Shown: positions 52,998-62,096 of the stretch, piece by piece
Position numbering within the stretch: position 1 is the first letter of the stretch
Layout: every line of letters begins with the position of its first letter
NCBI GenBank assembly: GCA_036653215.1
Contig: JAVVUK010000001.1
Location: forward strand, 1-64,000
Length of the DNA: 64,000 bases
Direction: 5' to 3'
Source of the DNA: JADFUS01 sp036653215
GTDB taxonomy: Bacteria; Bacteroidota; Bacteroidia; Bacteroidales; Rikenellaceae
Position numbers and translations under genes: made by a program
The notes under the pieces: generated by a model
The model's input: the letters and a program-made list of their open reading frames with translations, nothing else
Database searches by the model: none
Told to the model about the DNA's origin: nothing

Positions 52998-54362
52998 ATG
53001 GTTATGGAGAACAATAATTATAGTTTTTGGGATAATGCTAAAGAGTTTCTTAGCGGACGATTTAGCCTTCGTGAAGATAGTGCTGATCAAAGTGAAGTAA
53101 TTGAAAACATACATAAAAGCATTGACTTTAAAGGAACCAACCTATGGATTTTAATATTTGCCATAGTAATAGCATCTGTGGGATTAAATGTAAACTCAAC
53201 GGCTGTAATCATAGGAGCTATGCTTGTATCCCCTCTTATGGGACCTATAATGGGCATTGGTCTATCTCTTGGTATTAATGACTTTGAAACTTTAAAACGA
53301 TCATTCAAAAATTTCCTATTTGCCGTTGGCGTTAGCTTACTCGTCTCTACAATATATTTTTCGATAAGCCCTGCCCTAACAACACAAAGCGAGCTTTTAG
53401 CACGTACGACCCCTACAATATGGGATGTTCTCATTGCTACATTTGGTGGTTTGGCAGGCATGGTAGCCCAGACACGTAAAGACCGTACTTCAACTGTAAT
53501 TCCCGGAGTGGCAATAGCCACAGCACTTATGCCTCCGATATGTACCGCCGGCTTTGGACTTGCCACAGGAAACATGGCTTACTTTGGAGGAGCACTATAT
53601 CTATTTTTCATAAATGCCGTTTTTATTGCTTTTGCAGCATTTTTCATAGTTCGATTTTTACAATACAAACACAAACAACAACTCGATCCTAAACGTGCAA
53701 AAAAGGTAAAACGTTATATAACAACTATAATAACAATAACCCTTGTTCCAAGTATCATTTTGGCTCTCGGGATCGTGGAACGTGCTGTATTTGAGACAAA
53801 TGCAAAGAATTATATAGATAAAGTATTAGTCTTTGACAATAGTGAAGTCATAAATTCAGATATAAAATATAATCGTAAAGGAAGTTCAATAGATGTAATG
53901 CTTATTGGAGACAACGTATCGCAAGATGTGATAAGCGTCATGACAAACCAACTTAAAGAATATAAACTCACTAACACAACGCTTCACATACGCCAAGCAT
54001 CAAACGGAGCTAAATTAAACGACTCTCAGATGCAAAACATATTACTTAGCAACGTCGATATTATAGAAGAAAAGAACGCTAAGATAAACGAGTTAAGCTC
54101 ACTTGTAGATCGTTACATCAAAGACACCATTCCAAGTGGTGACATAGCACGTGAGCTTGCTTCTCTATGGCCACAGTTTGAGACTTTTACCATAAACAAA
54201 GCCAACATCGAAAATTCACACGGAGTTGTCATTGACAAAACCATAATTTGCATTATAACATCACGCAACAGCCAAGCCATAACTAACGAAGACAAGCATA
54301 GACTCACCACATGGCTATCTCAACGCACAAAGACAAAAAACATAAAACTAATAATAGAGTAA
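52998..54362 (+). CDS. DUF389 membrane protein
   Basis: A 454-residue membrane protein of the DUF389 family, function unknown. Five to six hydrophobic segments lie between about residues 45 and 275, including STAVIIGAMLVSPLMGPIMGIGLSLG, IWDVLIATFGGLAGMVAQTRKDRTSTVIPGVAIATALMPPICTAGFGLATG and the following helices. The C-terminal ~165 residues are soluble. The start is taken at ATG 52998 (MVMENNNYSFW), or 53004, because the longer frame from 52932 contains the promoter element. It is divergent from the PspC operon. Confidence 0.86.
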   Translation: MVMENNNYSFWDNAKEFLSGRFSLREDSADQSEVIENIHKSIDFKGTNLWILIFAIVIASVGLNVNSTAVIIGAMLVSPLMGPIMGIGLSLGINDFETLKRSFKNFLFAVGVSLLVSTIYFSISPALTTQSELLARTTPTIWDVLIATFGGLAGMVAQTRKDRTSTVIPGVAIATALMPPICTAGFGLATGNMAYFGGALYLFFINAVFIAFAAFFIVRFLQYKHKQQLDPKRAKKVKRYITTIITITLVPSIILALGIVERAVFETNAKNYIDKVLVFDNSEVINSDIKYNRKGSSIDVMLIGDNVSQDVISVMTNQLKEYKLTNTTLHIRQASNGAKLNDSQMQNILLSNVDIIEEKNAKINELSSLVDRYIKDTIPSGDIARELASLWPQFETFTINKANIENSHGVVIDKTIICIITSRNSQAITNEDKHRLTTWLSQRTKTKNIKLIIE

Positions 54363-54414
54363 ATACTCTTTGACCTCTTCTATTTAGCTCAGATAACGAC
54401 TTTAGAGGAGTTTG

Positions 54415-54810
54415 TTAATGTGCCATTCCCATACACATACCTATAAAATAAGGGATAAGCCACAATAGCCATACAAAAATACTAAACCTACTAAACTGTT
54501 TCCTTGCCTTTTGCGAACCTTTACTATATGCCCATAATGCCCAAAAAGCATTTACCGACATCAGAACGATGGCTACAAATCCGGTTATGGTATGTATTTC
54601 GTTGCTCGCACTGGTAACCTTTGCGATATGTATCATTAAAACCGTACCTGTAACATCACACGTCACCCCCAGCATAAAAGCCACCACGTGCCATAACTTA
54701 AGCCCCTTTTGAAAACGCTCGCCCCACACGCCAAAGGTGTAAAACACCAAAGCCAATGAGATTGTAACTATTGCTGCTATTAAATAATTACTGTCAATTG
54801 CTGTATTCAT
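54415..54810 (-). CDS. HsmA-like four-helix membrane protein
   Basis: A 131-residue protein with four hydrophobic segments (about 9-26, 38-62, 73-92, 105-127) and histidines near the membrane faces (LWHVVAFMLG, IHIAK, EIHTITG, GMAH). The FYTFGVWGERFQKGLKLWH and CDVTGTVLMIHIA stretches fit the small HsmA family of uncharacterised membrane proteins. Heme or quinone binding by the histidines is a guess. It lies next to the hmuY heme gene but is separated by a terminator, so cotranscription is unlikely. Confidence 0.6.
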   Translation of the reverse strand: MNTAIDSNYLIAAIVTISLALVFYTFGVWGERFQKGLKLWHVVAFMLGVTCDVTGTVLMIHIAKVTSASNEIHTITGFVAIVLMSVNAFWALWAYSKGSQKARKQFSRFSIFVWLLWLIPYFIGMCMGMAH

Positions 54811-54862
54811 ATTTTTTATAATTTATATCAAACATTATTCCATCTTTTCACAAACACGTTTT

Positions 54863-54899
54863 AAACAAAAGAGGGAGCGACACACAGCCTCTCCCTCTC
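54863..54899 (-). terminator. Terminator after hmuY
   Basis: Stem AGAGGGAG (54870-54877) pairs with CTCCCTCT (54891-54898) around a 13-nt loop; on the minus strand the stem is followed by TTTGTTT. A second inverted repeat (TTATTAAGAAG at 54901-54911 with its complement at 54943-54953) overlaps the hmuY stop. Confidence 0.7.
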
Positions 54900-54939
54900 A
54901 TTATTAAGAAGCAGTTTTTTATTTCCGATAAACCTAAAA

Positions 54940-55554
54940 CTACTTCTTAATAAGAGCCGAATTAAATTTGACGTGTCCTGTTTGCTTATTTTCATTTTGA
55001 TATTGAGTAAACTGAACTTTATAGCTTTGTTTGCCATCTGCTGTGCGGAAGATATAAACTGGCGTTTGCATATATACCGGAGGCATAACAAGAGTCCCGT
55101 CTTCTGCGGTCTTAAATTTCACAACAGCAGCTGTAGACATTATAGATGTAAATTTCTTACCATTCATAATATCCAATGTCATTGTCTTATCTTTTATGAA
55201 AATGACGTTTTCAGGTAATGACATAACAGAAGCAAAAGAAATAGAAGGAGCGCAAGTATAAACGCCACCATCTGCTTTGACAGTGGTTGCCTCTCCGCTG
55301 TTCGTTCTTACGAAAAATCTGTTTATCGCAAAGTCCCAATCTGAACGAGCAAACCAAAGAGCGTTATCGGCAACTGTTTCCTCACCTGTTCCGACAACTT
55401 TATTATTTGTCAATGAATAATAGTGCCATGTAGTGTTTGATGTAGCATCAATATAAGTCTCATTCGCCCCTGAAGAAGGAGTAGAATTGTCATTGTCTGA
55501 ACAAGATGTTAATGCAATAAATAGTACTGATAATGTCAAGAATACTTTTTTCAT
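54940..55554 (-). CDS. hmuY: HmuY-family heme-binding lipoprotein
   Basis: A 204-residue outer-surface lipoprotein that captures heme and passes it to HmuR. The lipobox LTSC (Cys18) ends the signal peptide. The mature part follows the HmuY pattern: YIDATSNTTWHYYSL with the opening strand, SDWDFAINRFFVRTNSGE, and FKTADGKQSYKVQFTQYQNE near the C-terminus. The heme-ligand histidines of Porphyromonas HmuY are not evident at those positions; Met and Tyr residues (MPPVYMQ) may serve, as in other members. It follows hmuR by 29 nt. Confidence 0.9.
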   Translation of the reverse strand: MKKVFLTLSVLFIALTSCSDNDNSTPSSGANETYIDATSNTTWHYYSLTNNKVVGTGEETVADNALWFARSDWDFAINRFFVRTNSGEATTVKADGGVYTCAPSISFASVMSLPENVIFIKDKTMTLDIMNGKKFTSIMSTAAVVKFKTAEDGTLVMPPVYMQTPVYIFRTADGKQSYKVQFTQYQNENKQTGHVKFNSALIKK

Positions 55555-55583
55555 GTTTTTTGATTTGTTTTTAATATAAATAA

Positions 55584-57728
55584 TTAGTTAAATGCGTATT
55601 TTATTCCTATAAGATATTGCCGTCCCGAATCGATGAACGACACATCTTTAAAGTCGAATATATTATCTACTTTCAACGTCAACTCCACAGTATGTTTAGC
55701 AATATGAAAAGGCTTTACAAGGACAGCTTTCCATATAGCATATGATTTCGATTTTGCTAATGGCACTACATCGGGGCTTGGCAAGTCGCCCATCAATTCT
55801 TGGTAATAGATGGGTGAATTTAGTCGTCCTGCAAATTGTAAAGAGAAGGGACTATGTGCTATTTTTCCATTCCATGTTAAAGACACCGTTCCGCTATGTT
55901 TGACATTACTGCTTAGCTGCAACCCTGTCGAATGATCTTTAGCATCACAAAAACTATAATTTCCCTTAAACACCAATTCTCGAAAAAGGATATAGTATAA
56001 ACTCACATCTACGCCTTGTAAAGTGGCACTACTCACATTTTTATAATATTTCTCGTTTCCGCCCAATTCATTTATAACATCATATTGGGTGATTTTATTA
56101 TCTATTTTGTTGTAATATCCAGATACTGAGATGTTGAAATTTTTAATCGTATATTCTGTCGAGAGAGAACTATATAACCCTTTTTCAGACTTCAAATCCG
56201 GGTTTCCATATATCCAAAACATACCTTGATGATCAAAATCATAGTATAACTCTTTTATGCTCGGTGCTCGGAAAGCCGTACCCACACTCGCTCTAAACTT
56301 AAATCCATCTATCGAATACATCAATGATAATTTAGGCGTGAATGCCGATTTAAATTGAGTGTTATATGTATATCTCGCCCCTGCAACGACATCAAAGTCC
56401 TTTAATATTTCATATTCCGCCTGAGCAAAAAGATTGAGGTCGTCTAACTTCTTTGTTGTAGCAGTAGTTCCCAAAGTGTTAATAGCATAATTTTCTTCGT
56501 GGTTATATTCGACTCCACCTACTACTTCCCACTTTTCGGTAGGCGTAAAGGTGTTCAGCACCCTCGATGACACATAACTTGCCGTGTTGTTTTTGCTATG
56601 CTCATTTCCTTTTTTCTCCAATATATCGTAATTGAAGAATTTATCAAAATTTAAACTCACACGCAAATTATTTCTTTTATCGGCAGTTAGATACCCACCA
56701 CTAAGCCCCAACGACATATTGTGTGTCAAGGCATGAGATACGTTAATACTATTTTGTGGATTAAAGGTTTCGTGTCTGAAATAACGTCCTACCATGTTTA
56801 TATCTATCCGTTCAGTCGGCTTATATCCTAACTTCAAATGACCTCCATAGTCGACATAACGTGCCGCATAAGCACCATTACCATCTGCACCAAAGCCATC
56901 GGATGAATTTCTAAATAGACTAATACGGCTTGTGCATTTCTTGAGGTTTGTACCGGCATCAATTTTAGCCTTCCATGTATTATTACTCTCAGCAATTAGG
57001 TTTGCGCCTCCTTCAAACTCATGGATCGGTGCTTTTGTGATTATATTTATCACCGCCCCCACAGCATTTGAGCCATATAAAGCAGACGAGGCTCCACTTA
57101 TCATCTCCACCTTTTTGATGTTATCGACATCTATCTGATCGAGATTTACATTACCACCAGCCCCTTCCGAAACCAGACGTTCGCCATCTACCAAAAACAA
57201 AATATAACGACTATTCAGACCCTTAATCCTCATATTATTTCCCATCGCATTTGGAGAGACCACAATTCCGGGTATGTTATCTTGAAGCGACTCTAACATA
57301 GACACCGCACCAGCCTTTTGGATCTCCGACTCTTGGATCACCGTTGTTAAAATAGGAGTCTGAGACAATCGTTTTTCTGTCCTTGTTCCAGTAACAACAA
57401 CATCATCAAAGGCAATTCCCTTTTCTGCAAGGATTAAGTAAATAGTTGTATCGGATGTTAAATGTATGTCTCTATTGATTGTGGTATAAGAAGAATAAAA
57501 TGAAGTGTTTATATTTACATCACCTTGTGTAACTTTTTTTATCAAGAAACTACCGCTGTTATTTGTCCTCACGCCTTGTTTTCCAACCGTTACATACACG
57601 CCCATAAGAGGTTTTTGAGTAACAGAATCCACTACCGTTCCCGATATATCAAACGCCTTTACTTGCGCAAAGGCTTGTCCCATAAGACAGAGCAGAAGAG
57701 ATAGACAAATCCATGTTTTTCTTTTCAT
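55584..57728 (-). CDS. hmuR: TonB-dependent heme receptor (HmuR-type)
   Basis: Outer-membrane heme importer, 714 residues from the ATG at 57728, where a signal peptide begins (MKRKTWICLSLLLCLMGQAFAQ); a longer frame to 57860 has no signal and contains the promoter. A carboxypeptidase-regulatory-like domain (about 25-105) precedes the plug (TPILTTVIQESEIQ and INIITKAP) and a 22-strand barrel. The heme-receptor FRAP box is at 486-489 and NPDL at 509-512 with His500 between, as in HmuR/HemR receptors. Paired with hmuY downstream. Confidence 0.9.
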   Translation of the reverse strand: MKRKTWICLSLLLCLMGQAFAQVKAFDISGTVVDSVTQKPLMGVYVTVGKQGVRTNNSGSFLIKKVTQGDVNINTSFYSSYTTINRDIHLTSDTTIYLILAEKGIAFDDVVVTGTRTEKRLSQTPILTTVIQESEIQKAGAVSMLESLQDNIPGIVVSPNAMGNNMRIKGLNSRYILFLVDGERLVSEGAGGNVNLDQIDVDNIKKVEMISGASSALYGSNAVGAVINIITKAPIHEFEGGANLIAESNNTWKAKIDAGTNLKKCTSRISLFRNSSDGFGADGNGAYAARYVDYGGHLKLGYKPTERIDINMVGRYFRHETFNPQNSINVSHALTHNMSLGLSGGYLTADKRNNLRVSLNFDKFFNYDILEKKGNEHSKNNTASYVSSRVLNTFTPTEKWEVVGGVEYNHEENYAINTLGTTATTKKLDDLNLFAQAEYEILKDFDVVAGARYTYNTQFKSAFTPKLSLMYSIDGFKFRASVGTAFRAPSIKELYYDFDHQGMFWIYGNPDLKSEKGLYSSLSTEYTIKNFNISVSGYYNKIDNKITQYDVINELGGNEKYYKNVSSATLQGVDVSLYYILFRELVFKGNYSFCDAKDHSTGLQLSSNVKHSGTVSLTWNGKIAHSPFSLQFAGRLNSPIYYQELMGDLPSPDVVPLAKSKSYAIWKAVLVKPFHIAKHTVELTLKVDNIFDFKDVSFIDSGRQYLIGIKYAFN

Positions 57729-57752
57729 CGTAACATCATCATTTTTCTTTTG

Positions 57753-57760
57753 CAAAGATA
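57753..57760 (-). promoter_or_regulatory. Promoter -7 element candidate for hmuRY
   Basis: TATCTTTG on the minus strand matches TAnnTTTG; the predicted start near 57746 gives a leader of about 18 nt and supports the ATG at 57728. No Fur box was recognised. Confidence 0.5.
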
Positions 57761-57846
57761 AGCTAACAATCGTTATTTTTGGCATATATAGAGAAAAACA
57801 TGAGTCCAAGTAACGATTAAAAACTCGGCAAAATGATATTATTAGA

Positions 57847-59418
57847 TTATCTAAAGACAATAGGTTTAGGGGCTGTCTCTTCAGATATAAGATCTTGTGT
57901 TTTTAGATAATTGATGAATGACGTTGTTGTGTCAAAACATTTATCGTTAAACTCCTTTATCTCGTAACCACTAAATAAAGAAGCATCATATCCGTCACCA
58001 CCATTTGTGATGAAGTTGTATAAGGCAACTACACAATTATCATTTTCTTTTATCTCAGACAAAGAGCCATCACTATGTTTATAGAATATTTTCGATATTT
58101 TATTTTGAGCATCTAACTGTAAACTCATATTTGAAGTTTGGAGATAGCCGTTTTTGTTCTCACGTCCTGCTTGTAAAAGGCTCTTTAGACGCTCTCCTGT
58201 AAAGTGATAAGCCACAACCATACCTCCAAAAGGAAGCACATTACCTGCTCTTAATCGTGTCACTTCTCCTGCTGCTATATTTGCCCTCACCCCACCATAA
58301 TGGCACATCCCAATAACAGGAATTGTATTATCCCATTTTGCGTTTTTCATATAACAATCGGCAAATGATGATGACACATAAGCACCCACAGATGTATAAT
58401 TGAATTTATTTATATTACGATCGTGAATTATGCTTGTCTTAGCAATAGTAATATGTTCATTAAGCCCATATTTATCGATATATCTATTTACATGAGCTAA
58501 AACATCTCTGTTTTCAGCCGCATTTTGTGTACTCAACGTATCTCCTGCTATATATCTGACCACATAGCCATTACCTTTTTTATCTTGTGTTATGGCAAAC
58601 GATAATTTACCGATGTGAGTTCCATTTACACCTGCTTGTATGATAGGACAATTATTCACTTTATCTAACACTAATTTATGTGAATGTCCACTGATTATAG
58701 CATCTATCTTATCCATATATGGAAGCACCGCAGCATTAGGTTCAATGATACGATCTTTATCCTCCATATCCGTACCTATGTGCATAAGAAGAACTATCAT
58801 ATCTATTTTACCTTCTTTTTTTAAATCATACAAGGTCTCCACCGAAGCCCCTGCTAAAGGATGAATAAATTCTAAGCCCTCTATATTTTCAGGTGTTGTT
58901 TTATGTGCAGTCTCAGTTGTTGTAAGCCCTATAAATGCTATTTTGAATATGTCGCCATCTTTTAGCTTATAGTTAATTATATGATAAGGTTTTGTCCATG
59001 TAGGAATGTTCACTCCGTCTGTTGTTATGTTTGCAGATATATAATTGCTATATACTGCTGCCGTATCTATAAGATATTTTAGCCCCCAATCAAATTCATG
59101 GTTTCCAACAGCCGACATAGCGACTCCCATTGTTTTAAACATCTCCGAGAGAGGCTCACCTCTTGTTATGCGTGAGAAGTAGCTACCGCTAAAATTATCA
59201 CCCACAGACACTACTATGGGATCATGATATTTCTGTTTTTCATCTAAAATAGCCTGCACAAGTTTTGCAGCACCGGGAACTCCATCGTCTGGAGCAAAAG
59301 CTCCATGAAAATCGTTAAACGAAAGGATAGATAAAGTATCTATCGATCTTTTTTGTGCCTGCAACGCATTTAAGCATACAACAGATAAAAACACGACAAG
59401 ACATATTTTAATTTTCAT
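57847..59418 (-). CDS. Bifunctional metallophosphatase / 5'-nucleotidase
   Basis: A 523-residue periplasmic enzyme of the UshA family, from ATG 59418 (MKIKICLVVFLSVVCLNALQAQ, a signal peptide; an ATG 33 nt earlier lengthens the N-terminus without adding to the signal). The metallophosphatase domain shows LSFNDFHGAF, VSVGDNFSGSYFS, GNHEFDWG and ISGHSHK. The C-terminal 5'-nucleotidase domain carries GGVRANIAAGEV and FITNGGDGYDASLF. It would dephosphorylate nucleotides or related esters for salvage. It lies 70 nt after a sulfatase-like gene and upstream of hmuR's own promoter. Confidence 0.9.
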   Translation of the reverse strand: MKIKICLVVFLSVVCLNALQAQKRSIDTLSILSFNDFHGAFAPDDGVPGAAKLVQAILDEKQKYHDPIVVSVGDNFSGSYFSRITRGEPLSEMFKTMGVAMSAVGNHEFDWGLKYLIDTAAVYSNYISANITTDGVNIPTWTKPYHIINYKLKDGDIFKIAFIGLTTTETAHKTTPENIEGLEFIHPLAGASVETLYDLKKEGKIDMIVLLMHIGTDMEDKDRIIEPNAAVLPYMDKIDAIISGHSHKLVLDKVNNCPIIQAGVNGTHIGKLSFAITQDKKGNGYVVRYIAGDTLSTQNAAENRDVLAHVNRYIDKYGLNEHITIAKTSIIHDRNINKFNYTSVGAYVSSSFADCYMKNAKWDNTIPVIGMCHYGGVRANIAAGEVTRLRAGNVLPFGGMVVAYHFTGERLKSLLQAGRENKNGYLQTSNMSLQLDAQNKISKIFYKHSDGSLSEIKENDNCVVALYNFITNGGDGYDASLFSGYEIKEFNDKCFDTTTSFINYLKTQDLISEETAPKPIVFR

Positions 59419-59488
59419 ATTTATATATTTTAATAATTTATATATATTCAAATGAATGGAGTTTGCCTCTAAAGATGGATGGCTAAAG

Positions 59489-61432
59489 TCACCTTCCCGA
59501 ATTCACGTAATCCATCTTGGTTATGTGTCTGCCGTAACATTGTATGTAAGCCTTAATGTAAGTCTGCATATCTCTATGAACAGAGCTTTTAGGATCGTAT
59601 ACGTTAACCTTTCTAAACGGATCATCACGCCTAAATACACCATTTACTATATCTTTCTCATCATTATAGATAAGGACTAAGCTATCGGTTGTGAAGTAAC
59701 ACAAGTCATGTATAACATTTACAACTCCCCTTTCACGCTTTGGCTCGTTAATCACATCGGTGCCGAAAGCGAAGTAAGGCTTTTCATTACCTAAAATACC
59801 AAGCAAAGTAGGCATCAAGTCCACCTGCTGTGCTGTACGTGTATCATATCCTTTAACTGCCTCATCTGGAGTATATATAAACATCACGATTTGCGTATTT
59901 AGAGGAGGATAATTCGTTCTTGGGTCGTTATTTTCTGTCGCACAATGATCACTCGCAAACACAAATATGGTATTGTTAAACCATGGGCGGCTCTTGGCAT
60001 AATCAAAAAATCGCCTTAGCGAATAGTCTGTATAAGCCACAGGCCTCTGTATCACTGTCTTTCCTTTTGGCAACACGCTATCATATATCTCAGGTGTCTT
60101 AAAAGGGTGATGAGATGATATTGTAAATACGCTTGCAAAGAAAGGTTCTTTTTCTTTATCTATCTTTTGAGCCATATATTGCAAAAACGGCTCGTCCCAA
60201 ATCCCCCATGTGCCATCGAACTCATCATATCCCCACTCTTTCTCAAAATCTTCTCGTGTATATACATTTTTAACACCTATCTGTTTCACAAACGAATCGA
60301 AACCCATAGATCCACGCTCCGAACCATTGAAGAAAGAAGTGCTATATCCTAAATCGGCAAGTATCTTAGGCAACCCATTTATAGTAGACATAGCCTGCGG
60401 AAGAAGAATAAACGATTGGTATGGTGACGGTATAGAAGCCAAATTTGCAGGTAGAGCATCAATAGAACGTCGGTGTCCCGACATGAAAGCATCTGTAAAT
60501 ACATAAGAGCGTCTCATCAAAGAGTCTAAGAACGGCATATAACCCTCTTCACCCTCCTTAAAAAAGTCGGAATTTAAAAATGCCGAATTTTCACGAGAGA
60601 AACTTTCAAGAGTGAAAAACACGACGTTACGTCCTTTGAGGTTATATTTCAAATCTTTAGGATAGTGAAGAGGCGTATATAGACTATCTACAATAGCATC
60701 ATCCATAAACACCCTTGGCTGAAAATTTTTATATCCCAGCGTACGTATCACACAAAAAGGATTACTCAAAACAAGAGCCGCTTTCTTTGTCGAGTTGACA
60801 TATAAGTTCGATTGATTTATAGTCAAGGGACGCACACCACGAAGTCCTCCTCGTATCGCTGCAACAGTAACCACAGACATTAAAAGCAAGATAATAGCAT
60901 TTGTAAGATAATATTTTCTAAACGTGCTTTTGTGATAGGGAACTATATATTTATAATACCACGACAACGCCCACACCATAAGGACAAAAAGAACAGCGAG
61001 ATACCAATATTCTAAGAGCGTTTTTAATATGACATCTCCCGTATTATCATTTTGTGTAAAGTAGAACTCCTCTGCCGTAAATCTTTTACTTACATAGCGG
61101 TAATATATGGCATCTGATAAATTTAATAAAATGATTATCGTATTTATAACCATATATATGTAAAAAAGACCATCTTGATACCACCTCTTTTCACGCATAC
61201 GAAGCGGAAGAAGAGAGAATAGTAGAAAAATGGAGTTTACATAAAATATAGAAGCCGAGTCAAATAGGAAAGAGCCCCATATAATTTTTGGGATTTCCAC
61301 CATGGATATATCTCCAAATGAGGGACTATTTAAAAGGAAAAATACAACTCGGCAGATAACAAGGGCTACATATAAAATAGCAATCCTTAACAAGAATGTT
61401 GTTAAATCATTTTTCAGTAAATGTTTCTTCAT
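59489..61432 (-). CDS. LTA synthase-family sulfatase-like membrane protein (copy 2)
   Basis: A 647-residue membrane protein with five N-terminal hydrophobic segments (about 10-215) and a phosphatase-fold periplasmic domain, paralogous to the gene at 18991. Shared landmarks are VVFFTLESFSRENSAF, GHRRSIDALPANLASIPS (presumed nucleophile Ser), DGTWGIWDEPFLQYMA, FTISSHHPFK and ASDHCATEN. Its substrate is unknown; the two copies may modify different envelope lipids or glycans. It overlaps the upstream O-methyltransferase by 26 nt, within a 9-nt tandem repeat. Confidence 0.85.
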   Translation of the reverse strand: MKKHLLKNDLTTFLLRIAILYVALVICRVVFFLLNSPSFGDISMVEIPKIIWGSFLFDSASIFYVNSIFLLFSLLPLRMREKRWYQDGLFYIYMVINTIIILLNLSDAIYYRYVSKRFTAEEFYFTQNDNTGDVILKTLLEYWYLAVLFVLMVWALSWYYKYIVPYHKSTFRKYYLTNAIILLLMSVVTVAAIRGGLRGVRPLTINQSNLYVNSTKKAALVLSNPFCVIRTLGYKNFQPRVFMDDAIVDSLYTPLHYPKDLKYNLKGRNVVFFTLESFSRENSAFLNSDFFKEGEEGYMPFLDSLMRRSYVFTDAFMSGHRRSIDALPANLASIPSPYQSFILLPQAMSTINGLPKILADLGYSTSFFNGSERGSMGFDSFVKQIGVKNVYTREDFEKEWGYDEFDGTWGIWDEPFLQYMAQKIDKEKEPFFASVFTISSHHPFKTPEIYDSVLPKGKTVIQRPVAYTDYSLRRFFDYAKSRPWFNNTIFVFASDHCATENNDPRTNYPPLNTQIVMFIYTPDEAVKGYDTRTAQQVDLMPTLLGILGNEKPYFAFGTDVINEPKRERGVVNVIHDLCYFTTDSLVLIYNDEKDIVNGVFRRDDPFRKVNVYDPKSSVHRDMQTYIKAYIQCYGRHITKMDYVNSGR

Positions 61433-62096
61433 TTTTTATAACTTTTATAACTTTTATAATACTCATACCATCTCTAAAAGGCATTATAACCACCTCTACT
61501 CTATTATCGTGACGCACATATTCATTAAAAGAGAGTATCCCTTGCGTATATGCGTCTTTAAGATTTTTAGAAGACTCCTCTACCACTTTTCCATCCCACA
61601 ATACGTTATCTGCTAAGATTATAGAACCAGCAGCCACCGCTCCACAGTCGAATAACATATTGTAATATTCCATATATTCTCTCTTATCCCCATCGATAAA
61701 CACCACGTCGAACACCTCGCCCAAAGTAGGCACTATATCGAGTGCTGAACCTATATGTTGCACTACCCTATCTTCAACATTTGCTTTTTTAATAAAGCGA
61801 CGTGGAAGGTCTGAAATTTCATCGTTTATATCGATAGTATGGAGGGTAGCTCCACTCTTAAGAGCCATTGCCATAGCTATGGCAGAATAACCGGTAAATG
61901 TACCTATTTCTAAGACACGTCTTGGGGAACACATAGAGATTATCATTTTTAAGATAAGTCCTTGTATATGTCCCGATAACATACGAGGTTGAAGAGAATG
62001 TAAATTTGTCTCTCTGTCTAACTCTTGCAACACCTCACTCTCCGAAGAGCTGTAATTGCGTATATATTTATCAAGTTCTCGGTCTACTAACTTCAT
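61407..62096 (-). CDS. SAM-dependent O-methyltransferase family protein
   Basis: A 229-residue class I methyltransferase of the O-methyltransferase family 3. The SAM motif is RVLEIGTFTGYSAIAMAMAL, followed by TIDINDE, the metal-binding VVFIDGDKREYMEYYNML and LADNVLWDG. Catechol-type and other hydroxyl substrates are possible, and none is indicated by context. The C-terminus ends in repeated VIK units encoded by a 9-nt repeat. Its ATG overlaps the M16 peptidase stop (TAATG), so translation is coupled. Confidence 0.88.
   Translation of the reverse strand: MKLVDRELDKYIRNYSSSESEVLQELDRETNLHSLQPRMLSGHIQGLILKMIISMCSPRRVLEIGTFTGYSAIAMAMALKSGATLHTIDINDEISDLPRRFIKKANVEDRVVQHIGSALDIVPTLGEVFDVVFIDGDKREYMEYYNMLFDCGAVAAGSIILADNVLWDGKVVEESSKNLKDAYTQGILSFNEYVRHDNRVEVVIMPFRDGMSIIKVIKVIKNEETFTEK
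61434..61460 (-). repeat. 9-nt tandem repeat inside the O-methyltransferase 3' end
   Basis: On the minus strand GTTATAAAA occurs twice after a related ATTATAAAA, encoding I-K/V-I-K repeats. It lies just upstream of the sulfatase ATG at 61432, so a change in copy number would alter the methyltransferase C-terminus in frame and the spacing before the sulfatase start. Confidence 0.7.

Noticed and set aside
57729..57860. 44-residue N-terminal extension of HmuR
   Set aside because: It includes the promoter -7 element and would bury the signal peptide.
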